Part shown: one piece after another, positions 8,340 through 19,467 of the stretch
Numbering within the stretch: position 1 is the first letter of the stretch
Layout: every line of letters begins with the position of its first letter
Assembly (NCBI GenBank): GCA_029378245.1
Contig: JARKIF010000403.1
Span: 1-21,030, forward strand
Direction of reading: 5' to 3'
DNA: 21,030 bases
From: Roridomyces roridus
Lineage: Eukaryota; Basidiomycota; Agaricomycetes; Agaricales; Mycenaceae
Notes under the pieces: model-generated
The model's input: the letters and a program-made list of their open reading frames with translations, nothing else
What the model was told of the DNA's origin: nothing
Database searches by the model: none
Position numbers and translations under genes: made by a program

Positions 8340-10536
8340 ATGCATCTCCATCACGACCGCAGCTCCTCCCCCGAGCCCCCCTCGCACCCCGCCCTCGGAA
8401 CTCGCATCGACAACGGCGCTCTCGAGCTCGTCGAGATTCTAGGCGTCGGCGGGTACGGCGTCGTCTACCGAGCCATTGAAATGGGCACCCCCGCCCCATG
8501 CCATTACGCCGTGAAATGTCTTACGCACGCCACCGTTACGCCCCGCCAACGACAGCTCCACATCCGTGAAATTGCCCTGCATCAACTTGCCAGCGCCCAT
8601 CCCAACGTTGTGACCCTTCACCGCGTCGTCGAGGAGCTTCACCACACTTTCATCGTCATGGATTTTGCGCCAGACGGGGATTTGTTCTCGCAGATCTTGT
8701 ATGGCTGCCGGTACCTCGGAAACACCAGGTTGATAAAGCACATCTTTTATCAACTACTCGATGCCGTCGAGTATTGCCACTCTTTGGGTATTTATCACCG
8801 GGACCTGAAGCCTGAAAATGTTCTGTGTTTTGATGGTGTGTCTCACCAGTTTTCCGTGGACTTTACTGACACTCGTTTAGGCGGCTTCAGAGTTGCGATC
8901 ACCGACTTTGGCCTCGCTACGACGGAGAAATTGAGCGACGAATTCCGCACAGGGAGCGTTTACCACATGAGTCCAGGTCCGTTGTCCTGTGCTTACCCCT
9001 ATCATCAATCTTACCTTCTTTTCAGAATGCCAAGGCGGAGAGTTTGCGCCCTCGGGCTCCTACTCCCCCATGTTCAACGACATCTGGTCTCTCGGTATCG
9101 TGCTCCTCAATCTCACCACCGGACGCAACCCTTGGAAAGCTGCTTTGCTGTCCGATTCCACTTTCTGCGCGTACCTCAATAACCCGGCCGAGTTCCTCAC
9201 CACCGTCCTTCCCATTTCGATGGAGCTCAATGACGTGCTCGCCCGCATGCTCGACCTCGACTGGCGCCGTCGTATGACGATCCCCGAGCTGCGTATTGCA
9301 CTCGAAGATGTCACACACTTTTACTCCGAGGGCGCGGTCTTTGACGGTAGCATGGCACGGTGTCCTTGGGAGGTGGGCGTCGACCTCGAAGCGAGCCCGT
9401 CTGCCCAGGCCAGTGCGTCGAACCATCACTACCGGTCCCGGTGGAGCAAAGAATCCAGCCTCGTGTTCACCCACCCGGACGGTGGGAGCGATTCGTCCTC
9501 CAGCACGCAATACTCGTCGTGCGGTGCCACCTGGGCATTCGATTCGCCTACATCATCCGATTCCGACCACATTCTGAGCGAGAAATTCATTTTCGAGCGG
9601 CCAAGGACGCCACCTCCGATCAATGTACCCGTTTCACCCATATCGCCGTCCTCGTCCGAGTCCCCGGCGCGTCCAGCGTTCCTCGTAACACCGAGTATCG
9701 TTCAGTTTCCTCCGAGGAGACATCCTGTCGGCGCCCGAAAGCCCTTGGTGATCAATACCAACTTTGCTGCGCCCCAATACTATGCCAAGAACAACAACAT
9801 CAGTCTGGATTCGGCTTCCACCGGATCGTCGGCGATGCAGACGGCTGTGGACGAGGAGGACCCTTATGCATCCTCCTTCTTCCTCGCTAGCGGCCCAAAG
9901 GTCTTGGATGACTCTGGTATGGATCTCGTGGGCGCACCGGCGGACAAGGAGATGACGACACCTCTGTCGGCGTGGTACTCTGGGGACGAAATTTCGCGCT
10001 ACTGCTCAACGGAGAGCTCGATTCTCATGGAGTCAAAGTCGTTTGACCGGTCTGGCACCCCATCGCCTGACACGGACACGAACATGAAGCCGGCACCGTG
10101 GCGTGATCAATGTCAGTATCCACCGTCCGTTCGTGAGCACGTTACCGACCCGCTCCAAACAAGGTTCGATTACACCACCAAAAAGGCTTTACATGCCGAG
10201 GCCAACGCCGCCGATACACCCAAGGCTGGCTTCCTCCGCCCCTCGAAGATCCAGTTCTTCCCCCGCCCGGCGGACAGTGCGAGAGTGGCCCAGGAAGGGG
10301 GGAGGCCTCTGGAGCCATTTCAGTCGTTTGTATTTCACCAGACGCCTTCTTCTCCGTCTCTCGAAACTTGGTCTGCATTTACGCCGTCTCCGGCGCCGAC
10401 AGCGCGCTCCGGCGGGACGGCGACGGGATCCTGGGGTGGCGGTGTGGCGGGGAACACCGCCCATTTACGGATAGGGCGCCCTTGGTTTCTGCGTGCTAAA
10501 CTGTTTGGCATGCCCGAAGCAGTCCGAGGGCGCTGA
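8340..10536 (+). CDS. Ran1/Ksp1/Vhs1-like serine/threonine protein kinase, 3 exons, 700 aa
   Basis: Exons: 8340-8835, 8881-8976, 9026-10536 (2103 nt). The kinase domain occupies about residues 28-320: glycine loop GVGGYGVVY (35-43), AVK with Lys59, HIREIAL with the likely C-helix Glu77, catalytic HRDLKPEN (153-160), DFG (174-176), and RTGSVYHMSPEC, where SPE replaces APE. The FNDIWSLGIVLLNLTTGRNPW block follows. All catalytic residues are present. The layout matches the fungal Ran1/Pat1, Ksp1 and Sks1/Vhs1 group, which links nutrient state to meiosis, autophagy or filamentous growth. The remaining ~380 residues are Ser/Pro-rich and likely disordered. ATG at 8340 lies in a favourable context (CTACCATGC). 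The first intron splits after FDG and the second after MSP, both 45-49 bp. Precise orthology within the group is uncertain. Confidence 0.93.
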
Positions 10537-10818
10537 TCGACGACGCGGCGAATGGACAGTTGTATGTATTAGTACCAGGTGTACGGCCACTGTATTCACG
10601 CCTATGTTATGCTTTTTATGACTTGCAATGAAATATCCGTGTCTTCTGATGGGCATCACGGGATTACCGCATTTGCTGTTCGATTCGTCTTACCCCGACA
10701 AGTACGCGGCCCGTCTATCTGGACGTATATTTGGTTTTCAACATCCCCGTCGGGTTGTATTGCTTCTGCTTAAAAGCGATGTCCAAAATGCACGCTGTAA
10801 CTCAACACCTCGCCCTCC

Positions 10819-12600
10819 ATGGTCTCTTGGCTCGTGTCTCTTGTCAAGCGCGACTGGAAAGTCTCCAACAAAGTTTGCTACGACTGGGCCATACCGCTAG
10901 ATATCATAGTCGAGGTCGCTGAACGCCTCGAATCCTCGGAAGACATCCTGAACCTTAGTCTGACCGTACGTTCTGCAAGTATGCTGCTTGAATGCGACGA
11001 TTAACAACCTGCAGTCGAGCTGCATTCATGCCACGCTTTTGCCTGTCCTCTACGCGTCAGTAGACCTTCGGTCAAGCAGGATGTGCAAACACGCAATCTC
11101 GATGCTGCTCGACGGCCGATCGAATGTATCACGCTATATCCGTCGACTCGTCGTACGCCCCAACCACGTCGACCGACGCTCCTGGCAACAGCCTGCCAAG
11201 CGTCTCGATGAGGAATGGGTGGTCCAGTCTATCATCAAGTTGGCCAATGCTGGCCGTCTTAAGCGGCTCGCCTCGTTTTTCTGGATGGCTCGGAGATGCC
11301 CCAGGATGATTCATTGTGGTCCACACTCCGGCTTTGGCAAGCTATCCTCACTTTATTGGCGTCGACAGCTATTAATGTGTTAAACAGCTGTCCGGAACTA
11401 CGCGCCGTTGGCAGTAACGTCGGGCCCAAAACCATCAATCCTGCGAGCGAGGTGACCTCGATTAGCATCTCCCACACCCGATGCTGAAATCTCTTTTACC
11501 AGCTCTTCCGTTTCGACGATCTCGTTGGTTTCACTCTGACTGCCAAGACTCTACCGGATGAGTGGGGTCAGTCCATGTTTTTTTACAGTTTCCATTGTTT
11601 TAACAGCCAGTCGACAGACACATTCCTCCCACCGGAACCTGAATTACCGCAGCAGCTATGGGACATGCTTATAGACCGCAGTCCGCGACTGGAACAACTG
11701 AGGATAGATGTTTCGCAGCGATCGCGGCGTGTCTGGGATACACGCCGCGTAGTCCAGGGACGCTGGCCTCACTTGCGGGACTTGGAAATGGGGGATTGCT
11801 CGATGGCCGGCAATGGCTCAACCCGAAGCTCCATGGAAACACCCTTTATGCGCTTCCTCGCGATCCACTCAAACTTGGAGAGGCTACAACTTCCCTCACT
11901 ATCCTCGTTCCCAAAGGCAATCATCTTGCCCCCTTCGTCTCTTCCGCGGTTGCGTGAGTTTTCTGGAAATGTCGCGCACATCAGAGGTCTTCCAAATCCT
12001 CACATCACGTCTCTTTCCCTGGTACACCAACCCCTGTCAGACAAGATGCTAGCCTCCATTTGTCCATACCTAAGACACATGAAGTGCCTGACGTCCTTGT
12101 CTATCTGGCTCCATCTCGACGCCCAGAGCGATCACTACGCTGCCTTCCGGAACCTGCTGGACTCATGCAGGGGTTTGACCCATCTGGATATCGCATGCTC
12201 CGAGGGACCTTGGGACATTGTGAGTGGACGCCATCATGCAGCTGACTCCCTGCCCTGATATCGACTTTTCCAGATTGAATTTATCTCCGCACTCCGTGGC
12301 TCGCGCACTGGACTGACATCGCTCAATCTTACACGTGTCGAGCGCGCTACCAACGAGCCCGATTTGCGTGAGATTGCGGCCCGACTGGCTACACACAATC
12401 CGTCGCTCCAAAAAATCTCACTTCAGTACTCCTTCACCACTTGGGTTTTCCTGGATAGTATACCGTACCAGCGAGTGGGGACTTTTATGGTGAAGAACAG
12501 AAGGAAAGACGGAGCTGCTGTGGTCGCAGAAAAACGCCCTAGATCTCATGGCAGGCTCTTCTACCGCCGTCCGCTGTCTGTACAGTTGCCTAGATGGTGA
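10819..12600 (+). CDS. F-box-domain protein, ~508 aa, 6 exons, with one apparent frameshift
   Basis: Likely substrate adaptor of an SCF ubiquitin ligase. Exons: 10819-10965, 11015-11336, 11388-11451, 11503-11566, 11618-12219, 12274-12600. An N-terminal F-box-like segment (IPLDIIVEVAERLESSEDILNLSLT) is followed by a long leucine-rich region (LRDLEMGD, LERLQLPSL, ITSLSLVH, LTSLSIWLHL, LTHLDIACSE), as in the many agaricomycete F-box/LRR-like proteins. The frame breaks at 11282-11285: the sequence up to RLASFFW is in one frame, while DGSEMPQDDSLW is readable only if one more base were present. The exons total 1526 nt, one short of a multiple of three. The third intron (11337-11387) appears to use a GC donor; if retained it adds 17 residues in frame. 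Substrate unknown. Confidence 0.82.
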
Positions 12601-12733
12601 CCCTTTTCTGTATATCCTGTAACATGTATATGACAGCATCCCCGGAAAAACTAGAGTAGCAAAATTGAGGCGTTCAATCTAATACAGCAGGTTCCATCCA
12701 AACACATCGTATACATGTATTACATCCATTCAC

Positions 12734-15198
12734 TCAAACAGCTTCAAAATCATCTCCCTCGTCCTCCACATCCCAGTCTACCTCCTCAAGTGCCTTCTGC
12801 CCCTCTTCATACAACTTATCAAGCCCTGTAAGTTTAGGCAAGAACTTGTCGTCATTGAGAGCTTGCAGAATCATATCAAAGCCCTGTGTTTCGTACGCCT
12901 TGAGGACCTGTGGCGTCAAGTGAGATTGAATGCCTGAAGGAGAGAAACAAGGACGAACCGCCTCACTACACCCTGTGCAACGGTCATACGCCGCCCCGAC
13001 AATATGTAGATTGCGGAACTGCGCCAAGAAGCCTCGAAGCTGATGGGGAACAAGCCCCAGGACACCTGCACCTGTGAGAGCAGTAGGGTCCGAATTCGGG
13101 GGCGGCGCAGCGGCATGGTTTCTGACAGGCTCGTGAGCGAGTGTAGTCTGCAGACCGAAATAACTTACCCGTCGGGATGTTGTAAAACCGAGGAAAGCAA
13201 CTCTACTGCAGTGGAGGCCGCAATAGGAGCCAATCCCGGTCGGGTAACAGTACACATCTCATCCAGAGTTCGATCTGTCAGAGACTTGTGGGTCTATCAG
13301 TAAAGAAGGTACACAACCGGACGTAGTGAAACGTACGTCAGCTGGGGCAACAATGTCATTGCAATAATAGCAGCCCAGTTGCGTCTCCCCGGGCCGCACC
13401 AAAGAAGCACGAACACCGTGTCGCATTACCAAGAAGGTATCAAAGCCCAGAGCAGCGTTGAGCACGATCTTTGAATACACATGAGATTTTCCCAACACAA
13501 GAAACGGAGAATAGCACACTTTGCCCTTGGCTGCACAGATAACTGTCGGAAGCCATCGGCTCTCCCGAGAATCCATCAGCAAAAAGACTGCGTCGTGAGC
13601 GTCAATCAACTCCTCCAGCTTGCGTACATCTGCTTTGGTCTGTTCTACGGATGCCGGAAGAACTGGATGACCTGGCATCGGGATGGATAGGGTATGGCCA
13701 GTCGCGTTCTTTTTTTTTTGTCTCAGCAAGAGAAAACAATGGACGACCAGAGGACAAGCTCACAATGCCGGGGAATATCTTTTTCATCCGAGCCGCGGCA
13801 CATTCTGCTTTGGGCTTGCCCCCGTCGATGCAATCCTCAAACTCGAATAACGGCTGGCGAACAGGATTTGAGAATGACACCTTCCCAGAGTCTACAAGGG
13901 TAATATCCCGCACGCCCCAGCCCTACTCGCTCTATTAGTTCGTTCCCATCAACTCGAGGGCAAAGATCGATTCACCATGAGCGTTCGGGCAACATAGCAT
14001 CCCAGAGTCCCAGCACCCAACAAGAGACACCGGGTGGACGATATCTTCTCGAGGTCCAAGGAGGGCAAAATGCGCCACCGCATTAGCTTGAGGTTCAAAT
14101 CGACCGCCTGGTCCGCAAGTCGAACGGGGTCCATCATTGGTGCCAAATCTGCCAGGCGAGGAGCGAGTTTACCCTGCGGATTCTTCTCCCATCCAATTGC
14201 ACTCGGCCGAACATCTGCAGCGGCTGCGGAGGGATCGATATGCAGGTTGCCGATGCGGCTCTTCCAACCTGTGGGAGACGAGGGCACGTCTGTATCCCGC
14301 CAGCAGAGGATGCGCAACTTGGTAGTCGTTGCCGGATACAGAGCGTGAAGGTATGCGAGGAGGTTGCGAAGAGGCCAGCCGGGATTCGTGGGGTTGGCAG
14401 ATGGGTCAACGAATCCGATGGTTTGGTCGGCAGTGTTGGGAGAATACGATTCAATGGGTGCAATGTCACCCGAAGCAAGCACGAGGAAAAATGGGAGATG
14501 CTTGGTGCGCAGCTGCGCATGGATCGACGACAGCTAGACGGGTTTAGCGTTCAACTCGATGGGCCACATGTACCCACATACCGACTCGTGCGTCAGCCCC
14601 TCACTGGCCGTCCTCCAACCCAAATCATCGATCTCCCACGCAGGTTTTGCAACAAAGGCCGGGAAAGCGAACCAGTAGTAGTACTTGTACTTTTTGAGGT
14701 CGGCATACGTGATCAGCAGAAAGTTGTTCAAGGCAGAGGTATCGCGCGTTGTTATGATGGCGTCCCACATCTACGACGCGTCGTCGAAATCCAAGCTCGG
14801 TGTTTGACAGCGTACCTTCTCAGCCTCTGCGTTGAATAGGGCTGTCTTATCGGCCGCTTTGAAATCCTCTATCGTATTGTAGTTCTTGAAGTGGCCCTTG
14901 ACAAGAAACGCGCCTGAGCCTGGTCTTGAGACGCGTCAACCTCGGACGATTTATCAAGCAGGGATGTCGCTCACTGGGCATTCTTGTCAAAGGACTCGGG
15001 CCCAACGCTGAGATTACACGGGAGGGCGATCTCGGTCCCTGTTTCGCGGTCGGTTATGGACCTCCCAACAGAGTACGACCCAGAGATGGGCAAAGCATCG
15101 TCAGAAAGACGAAGTACATCGATCTTGAGCGTGGTGAGCTCGTGCCAGAATGCTGGCTGTACAAGACTGGCGAAAGGTGCGAATTGGACGATTGGCAT
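12734..15198 (-). CDS. ATG7: Autophagy E1-like activating enzyme ATG7, 10 exons, 670 aa
   Basis: Activates the ubiquitin-like proteins Atg8 and Atg12 with ATP and passes them to Atg3 and Atg10; cytosolic homodimer. Exons: 15198-14975, 14924-14816, 14770-14582, 14533-13976, 13922-13764, 13708-13520, 13468-13337, 13284-13169, 13121-12959, 12907-12734; 2013 nt, in frame, and 670 aa fits the fungal family. The N-terminal domain begins [20 protein letters not shown] and includes [15 protein letters not shown]. Next come [29 protein letters not shown], the nucleotide-binding GAGTLGC (~347-353), [13 protein letters not shown], and the catalytic-cysteine motif EMCTVTRPG (Cys ~531). [14 protein letters not shown] and [11 protein letters not shown] (zinc-type CxxC) follow, then a short acidic tail. 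The intron at 13763-13709 ends in ten A before its AG. It converges with the F-box gene and lies 152 bp downstream of the THYN1-like stop. Confidence 0.97.
13709..13763 (-). other. ATG7 intron with an A10 tract at its 3' splice site
   Basis: On the coding strand this 55-bp intron starts GTGAGC and ends with ten adenines followed by G, so the acceptor is AAAAG directly before the AAC GCG ACT codons (residues NATGH, a conserved ATG7 motif). The pyrimidine-rich part lies further upstream. The homonucleotide run is at 13710-13719 on the + strand. Confidence 0.8.
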
Positions 15199-15350
15199 GG
15201 ATGGTTGAGGACAAGAAATGAGAGATGACTAAATCGGGCAATTGACATCGAGGTCGCGACGCGCTCGAAAACACGATAGCAACTGATTGAAAGCCACACA
15301 GTATTCGTACAACATTATCCTATCCAATAAAATGCATACGACGACTGCAA

Positions 15351-16634
15351 TCAGCTCCTTGTCTTTGCACGTCGGGTTGCTGGAAGTTCTTCATAATCCT
15401 CCGCCTTGCGCTTTCTCCGCGCGCTGGTGGTCTTGGAGATAACTTCGTCCGACTCGTAATCCTCGTCGTCTTCATCCTCGCTGTCGCTATTCTTCGCCTT
15501 GCGCTTCTTCGCCTGTGCCTTGGTTTTAGCGGCGCGCGACGGGCGTGGTGTAACGGGACCATCCGCAGGCGCTTTCTTCGCCGCAGCCTTCTTCTTCTTT
15601 GGGTCCAAGTCGAGCTCGTCCCACCCTCCCTTTTCAGCGAGGAGTTCGATGGCGGCCCACGCCGCTGGCGTAACGCGCTGAACGCTAAGGCGTCCACGGG
15701 TCACAAGGTCCATACCTATGGGAAGGTCAGACATCGCAGGAAACGGGTAGAGAAAAGAATGCACTTTTGATGGCGGCAATCTCGTCATCTCCCAAGTAAT
15801 CAAGCCCCGCCGGGGCCGACGATGCGTCTGTTATCAAACGCAGTAGCTTGAGGGGAACAAAATGCTTTGCCCGAGAACCAAAGGACAAGTCCACCATGAA
15901 CCATTTTGGCTCGGCTTCCTTGGATTTCTGAGAACATAAGCAGTTGTGCGCACAATCGAAAGGATGAGACTCACTGGATCGTAGTATGGATGGGACCTGT
16001 CGCGAATCAGTATCTTCTGAGCAACAGGAAGTTAGAACAGCGTACGAGTCCCAGGCAGTGTCTAGAAGGATGTTAGTAGGTGGCGAGGAGAGAGAGCGGG
16101 AAACCGACTATCGGGGTAGGCTTCCTTCGCCACCTGCTACGTGTAAGAGAATATTCCGGCCTTCCAAAGCAACTCTACCTCGGCAAACGCAGCGATGCCT
16201 GGAGAAACCATAAGGGCCAGAGACGGCGAATGGCGAAAAACCAACCTGGATTCTTGGTGTTGGAATGATAGAAGAGGGCCTATGACGTTGCTCGTTCAAA
16301 ACAAGGCACACAAGTGGGGTAGGCAGCTGCTGACCTTGTCACCCAGCTTCATCTCCTTCATGAGCTTGCACGCCTGTTGAATGCACATCAGGTTGAATGC
16401 AATCAGAGGAGTGGTTTGCGCACCTCGTGGTTTCTAACGCCCTCCCAAGGGACTTGTTTTCTGCGACTCGAAATCGTCGACGCTGAACTGGGGAGAAGCG
16501 TGTAGTCAACGATTTGAGCGAGCGCGAAATCTGACCTTGACATCCTTGCCCTTGACGATCCTCGAGTCCGGTTCGGCCTTGAGGAGCCAATGCTTGACTT
16601 CGCTAACGTCCTGCTTGACTTCACTACCGTCCAT
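15351..16634 (-). CDS. THYN1: EVE-domain (thymocyte nuclear protein 1-like) protein, 10 exons, ~281 aa, one apparent frameshift
   Basis: EVE domains are PUA-like folds thought to bind modified nucleobases; THYN1-type proteins are nuclear. Exons: 16634-16536, 16487-16424, 16373-16335, 16279-16246, 16198-16179, 16133-16109, 16061-16046, 15996-15975, 15927-15765, 15715-15351. Motifs in order: KHWLLKAEPDSRIVKGKDVK, FSVDDFES, WEGVRNHE, KLMKEMKLGDK, LFYHSNTKNPG, SSHPYYDP, PKWFMVDLSF and MDLVTRGRLSVQRVTP. The last ~80 residues form a Lys/Arg- and Asp/Glu-rich nuclear tail (KKKKAAAKK, SDSEDEDDEDYESDE). Four consecutive exons are 20, 25, 16 and 22 nt. Exon 2 is 64 nt where 63 is needed: one extra base at 16447-16448 separates KTSP from WEGVRNHE. 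The start at 16634 was chosen because the domain begins shortly after; an in-frame ATG at 16718 exists. Confidence 0.88.
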
Positions 16635-16717
16635 TGTGGGGAAGGTTGGGGGAAGGCCAGGTTCGTTTGATGCGTTGATTATCAGCACACAGCCACAGGT
16701 GCCTTTCCTCAAATCCA
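16635..16717. promoter_or_regulatory. 83-bp bidirectional promoter region between THYN1-like and PITH genes
   Basis: The start codons of the two divergent genes are only 83 bp apart, so core promoters and both 5' leaders must overlap or extend into the neighbouring genes. No TATA box or other clear element is visible; a G-rich patch occupies its left end. Confidence 0.55.
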
Positions 16718-17509
16718 ATGGCAGACAACTCTGCCGCGTCCAACCTCGTCGGGACTGGTATGCGAGTCCACGATCACAAACCTAAGAACTGACGAGAACT
16801 TGTAAGATCTCTCAAATTTGTACGCGTTTATCGACAAAGACAAGTGAGCTATACGCGTCCTATCAATGTCACCTATGCGAAACTTCCAGTGTCCACGGCC
16901 TCAACTTGGCCGTTCCAGAGGACGCCAAAGATATCATCAAGCCCTGGGACGAGCGTGAATCGACCGACAAATACGCAGATTCCGGCGTAGACGATCAGGT
17001 ACGCGTCACGCCAAGAAATTCAAACTAAAGAACTTCAGATGATTCTTCATATCCCATTCACGCAACAAGTCCGGTTAAAATCGATACTGCTCAAGCTAGG
17101 TCGGGGTGAGGCCACACCACAACATCTCCGAGTATATGCCAACTTTCCAAACATCGTCGATTTCAACGACGCCGAAACGACGACACCCCACGTCAACATC
17201 ACCCTTCTGGACGGAGAGACGGGCGTGATAGAGTACCCATTCCGCGTCGCCGCCTTCACCAGTGTAACCTCCCTGTCATTGTTCTTCGTAAGCCTCATTC
17301 TGCTCGTGAATATGGCTAAAATTGCACAGAGCGAATCAGTCGGCGGCGAGCTGTCGAGGATATTCTTCCTCGGGTTCAGGGGGGACACCAAGAGCACCAA
17401 CAGGGAGGGGACATCCAAATTGGAAATTCCGGCTGCCAATGCCGCCGACGCTCCCCTCGTCGATAAAGTCTCCGAGAGGGCAGGAAATGCGCAGACGACG
17501 GCGCGGTAG
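16718..17509 (+). CDS. PITH-domain protein (thioredoxin-like/proteasome-associated family), 5 exons, 204 aa
   Basis: The PITH domain is the proteasome-interacting C-terminal module of TXNL1; stand-alone PITH proteins (PITHD1 type) are conserved in fungi and their role is poorly known. Exons: 16718-16757, 16807-16843, 16890-16998, 17039-17287, 17330-17509 (615 nt). Recognisable segments are SNLYAFIDKDNVHGLNLAVP, AKDIIKPWDERE, SGVDDQMILHIPFTQQVRLK, LRVYANFPNIVDF and SRIFFLGFRGDT. No thioredoxin CxxC domain is present, so it is a stand-alone PITH protein. The introns are short (40-49 bp). The last one (17288-17329) is 42 bp, in frame and stop-free, so retention would add 14 residues. The gene is divergent from the THYN1-like gene, and its stop is 5 bp from the stop of the converging PPR gene. 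Confidence 0.9.
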
Positions 17510-17514
17510 CGACG

Positions 17515-19467
17515 TTAGGTCTTGCGGGGGCGTCAGAAGAAGATAATAAATAGAACATATTAAACACACCAAGTCGGGATCCAGAGCGTCCTCGGCAGCC
17601 CGCACCGCCTCCAGCGTAGCGTCCATCCTCCAGTTCACACCAGGAACATAATTGCACGTCCTTTTCATACGGAGCTCCAGTTCGAGGGCCTCCTGCACCA
17701 GGCCCGCCCGAAGGTATCCGTCCATCATCACCCCATACGTCGCCAAGCGAGGCCCCATCTTCTCCAACATGGCCAACACCTTGCTCGCAGCTCGTACATT
17801 GCCCGTGCGGGCATGTACCGCTGCCAGTTCATCCAGCAACACCACGTTTCGTGGGCTGTCCTTTCCAATGACAGAAATGTCACCTGCAGCAGAAACGGCC
17901 TTGTCCACCTCACCGAGTTCTCCGTAAGCCCAAATGACGCTGCGGAAGACGGCCGTATATGAGGTAGGAAAGGCATAAAATTGCCGGTCTGTAAGTTTGG
18001 ATGCGTAGTGGACGACAGAGTGGCGAAGGGTTTCGAGCACGGGGAGGGCGTGCTCGTCGGGCAGGTATGGTGAGAGGCGCAGGAGAGCGTTCCATATGAC
18101 CCATGCATCAGCTGCAGAAATCTCCATTTTCGTGGGTACGGAATGGCGGATCCGCAACGGGTCGGACAGGGGAACCATCTGGCTGGCGAGGAGCCAGGGC
18201 TTGAGCGGCAAAAAGGCAATATGAAAGTTGGCCCCAAAGAGCGCGATGATGTCGGAAAAGTTGCGCGATTCGTGGAGATAGAACATCTCCTTACACAACC
18301 AGGTGTAGCTGGTGGTGTCAGACACGGCGAGTGCCCTTTTCCGCAGCATGGGGAGACCTCCTTGATAGCTTTTATACGCATCGTAATGGGCTATAATCGA
18401 GTGAAGGCTGCTTCCGGGCGGACGATAAGATACGAGCGACCGGGTGAGAAGGAGGCGCCGGAGTTCTTTGAGCTGTGATGCGACCCAAGCCCTAGGTCGG
18501 AGGGACTGCGAACCGTCGATTACAGCCCGGGTGGAATATGAATAGTTGGATGGTCCGACGTTGCGGGGTTGGTTTCCGGAAGTGGTGAACAGATTCCCAA
18601 TCCTCTGCACGGTAGACAGCTTTGGATGATCTGGTGTGGGGATTCCGTCGGGTTGTCTGGACATGCACGACTCGACCAGCGAAACTCTGGCCGCATGGTT
18701 CTGTGCGCGAAGCAACGCGAGGAGATGCACACAAGCCTGCCGTATCCGATAGGGCTTGCTATCCTGTACCAGCTGCACTGCTTCATCCAGCCATCCTGAA
18801 TCGCAACACAGTATAATCAATGCATTACGCTGGTTGCTGATGGCCATCTCCCGTTCGCCAGGACGATATTTGCGATAGTACCGTCCGAGAGCCGCCTCGA
18901 AGGCCAGAAAGAACTGAACAGCCTTGTCAGAGTGTTCGAACTGCGGCATGAGCCCCACGAGGTCGTCCCATACAAGTTTTGCATACCCCTTCTCCGCGCA
19001 AACGACAGAAAACTCTTTTATGAGGAGTAGGTTACGCGCGGGCGTCCCCGTGCGGAAGAGGACGTTGCGCGTCCGTGTCAAAGGTCCGTTTTCCACATGC
19101 TGGGAAGGGGATGGATTGTCCGGGACGAGATTGAGCCAGGTGAGGAAACCCGTCAAGTCCTGACGACCGTGCCAGCGAATGCGGTCTAGTGCTGCGCGCT
19201 CGAACGCTGGGTGAGGGGTGATCGCAGCGTGGTCCGACTCGAGGTGAAGACGGATGCGTTCGGCGGCTGCAAAGTTCTCTTTCTCGACATAGTCAACGAG
19301 GGACTGGATGCGCGTCTTGGTTCGTTCTTTGGAGTCCAATTCCAAGCCCAACAGATAGGAAGGGGTTCGCGTGCTTAGTTGTCTACGATTTTTTCAATTA
19401 GCGAAACAAAGAGCAGCAGAGGATGGGCGCACCGTGAAAGTAGGGATAATCGAGTGCGAAGGTTCAT
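17515..19467 (-). CDS. Pentatricopeptide-repeat (PPR) protein, probably mitochondrial, 3 exons, 617 aa
   Basis: Fungal PPR proteins bind organelle RNA and act in mitochondrial RNA stability, processing or translation. Exons: 19467-19433, 19382-17570, 17520-17515. The N-terminus MNLRTRLSLLSRQLSTRTPS is Arg/Ser/Leu-rich without acidic residues, as for a mitochondrial presequence. The body is helical-repeat in style; the clearest PPR units are near the C-terminus (ATYGVMMDGYLRAGLVQEAL, VLLDELAAVHARTGNVRAA, YTAVFRSVIWAYGELGEVDKA). The terminal intron (17569-17521) gives a natural end, DPDLT-stop, just short of the PITH gene. Without that splice the frame runs on to 17336, antisense to the PITH coding exons. 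Specific orthology is not identified. Confidence 0.82.

Noticed and set aside
9022..10464. Several frames of 60-176 aa on both strands inside the kinase gene
   Set aside because: They are low-complexity, GC-driven shadows of the long kinase exon with no independent support.
17336..17514. C-terminal extension of the PPR protein antisense to the PITH gene as the main product
   Set aside because: A 49-bp intron with good signals ends the protein cleanly at 17515. The extension has no PPR character and mirrors PITH codons.
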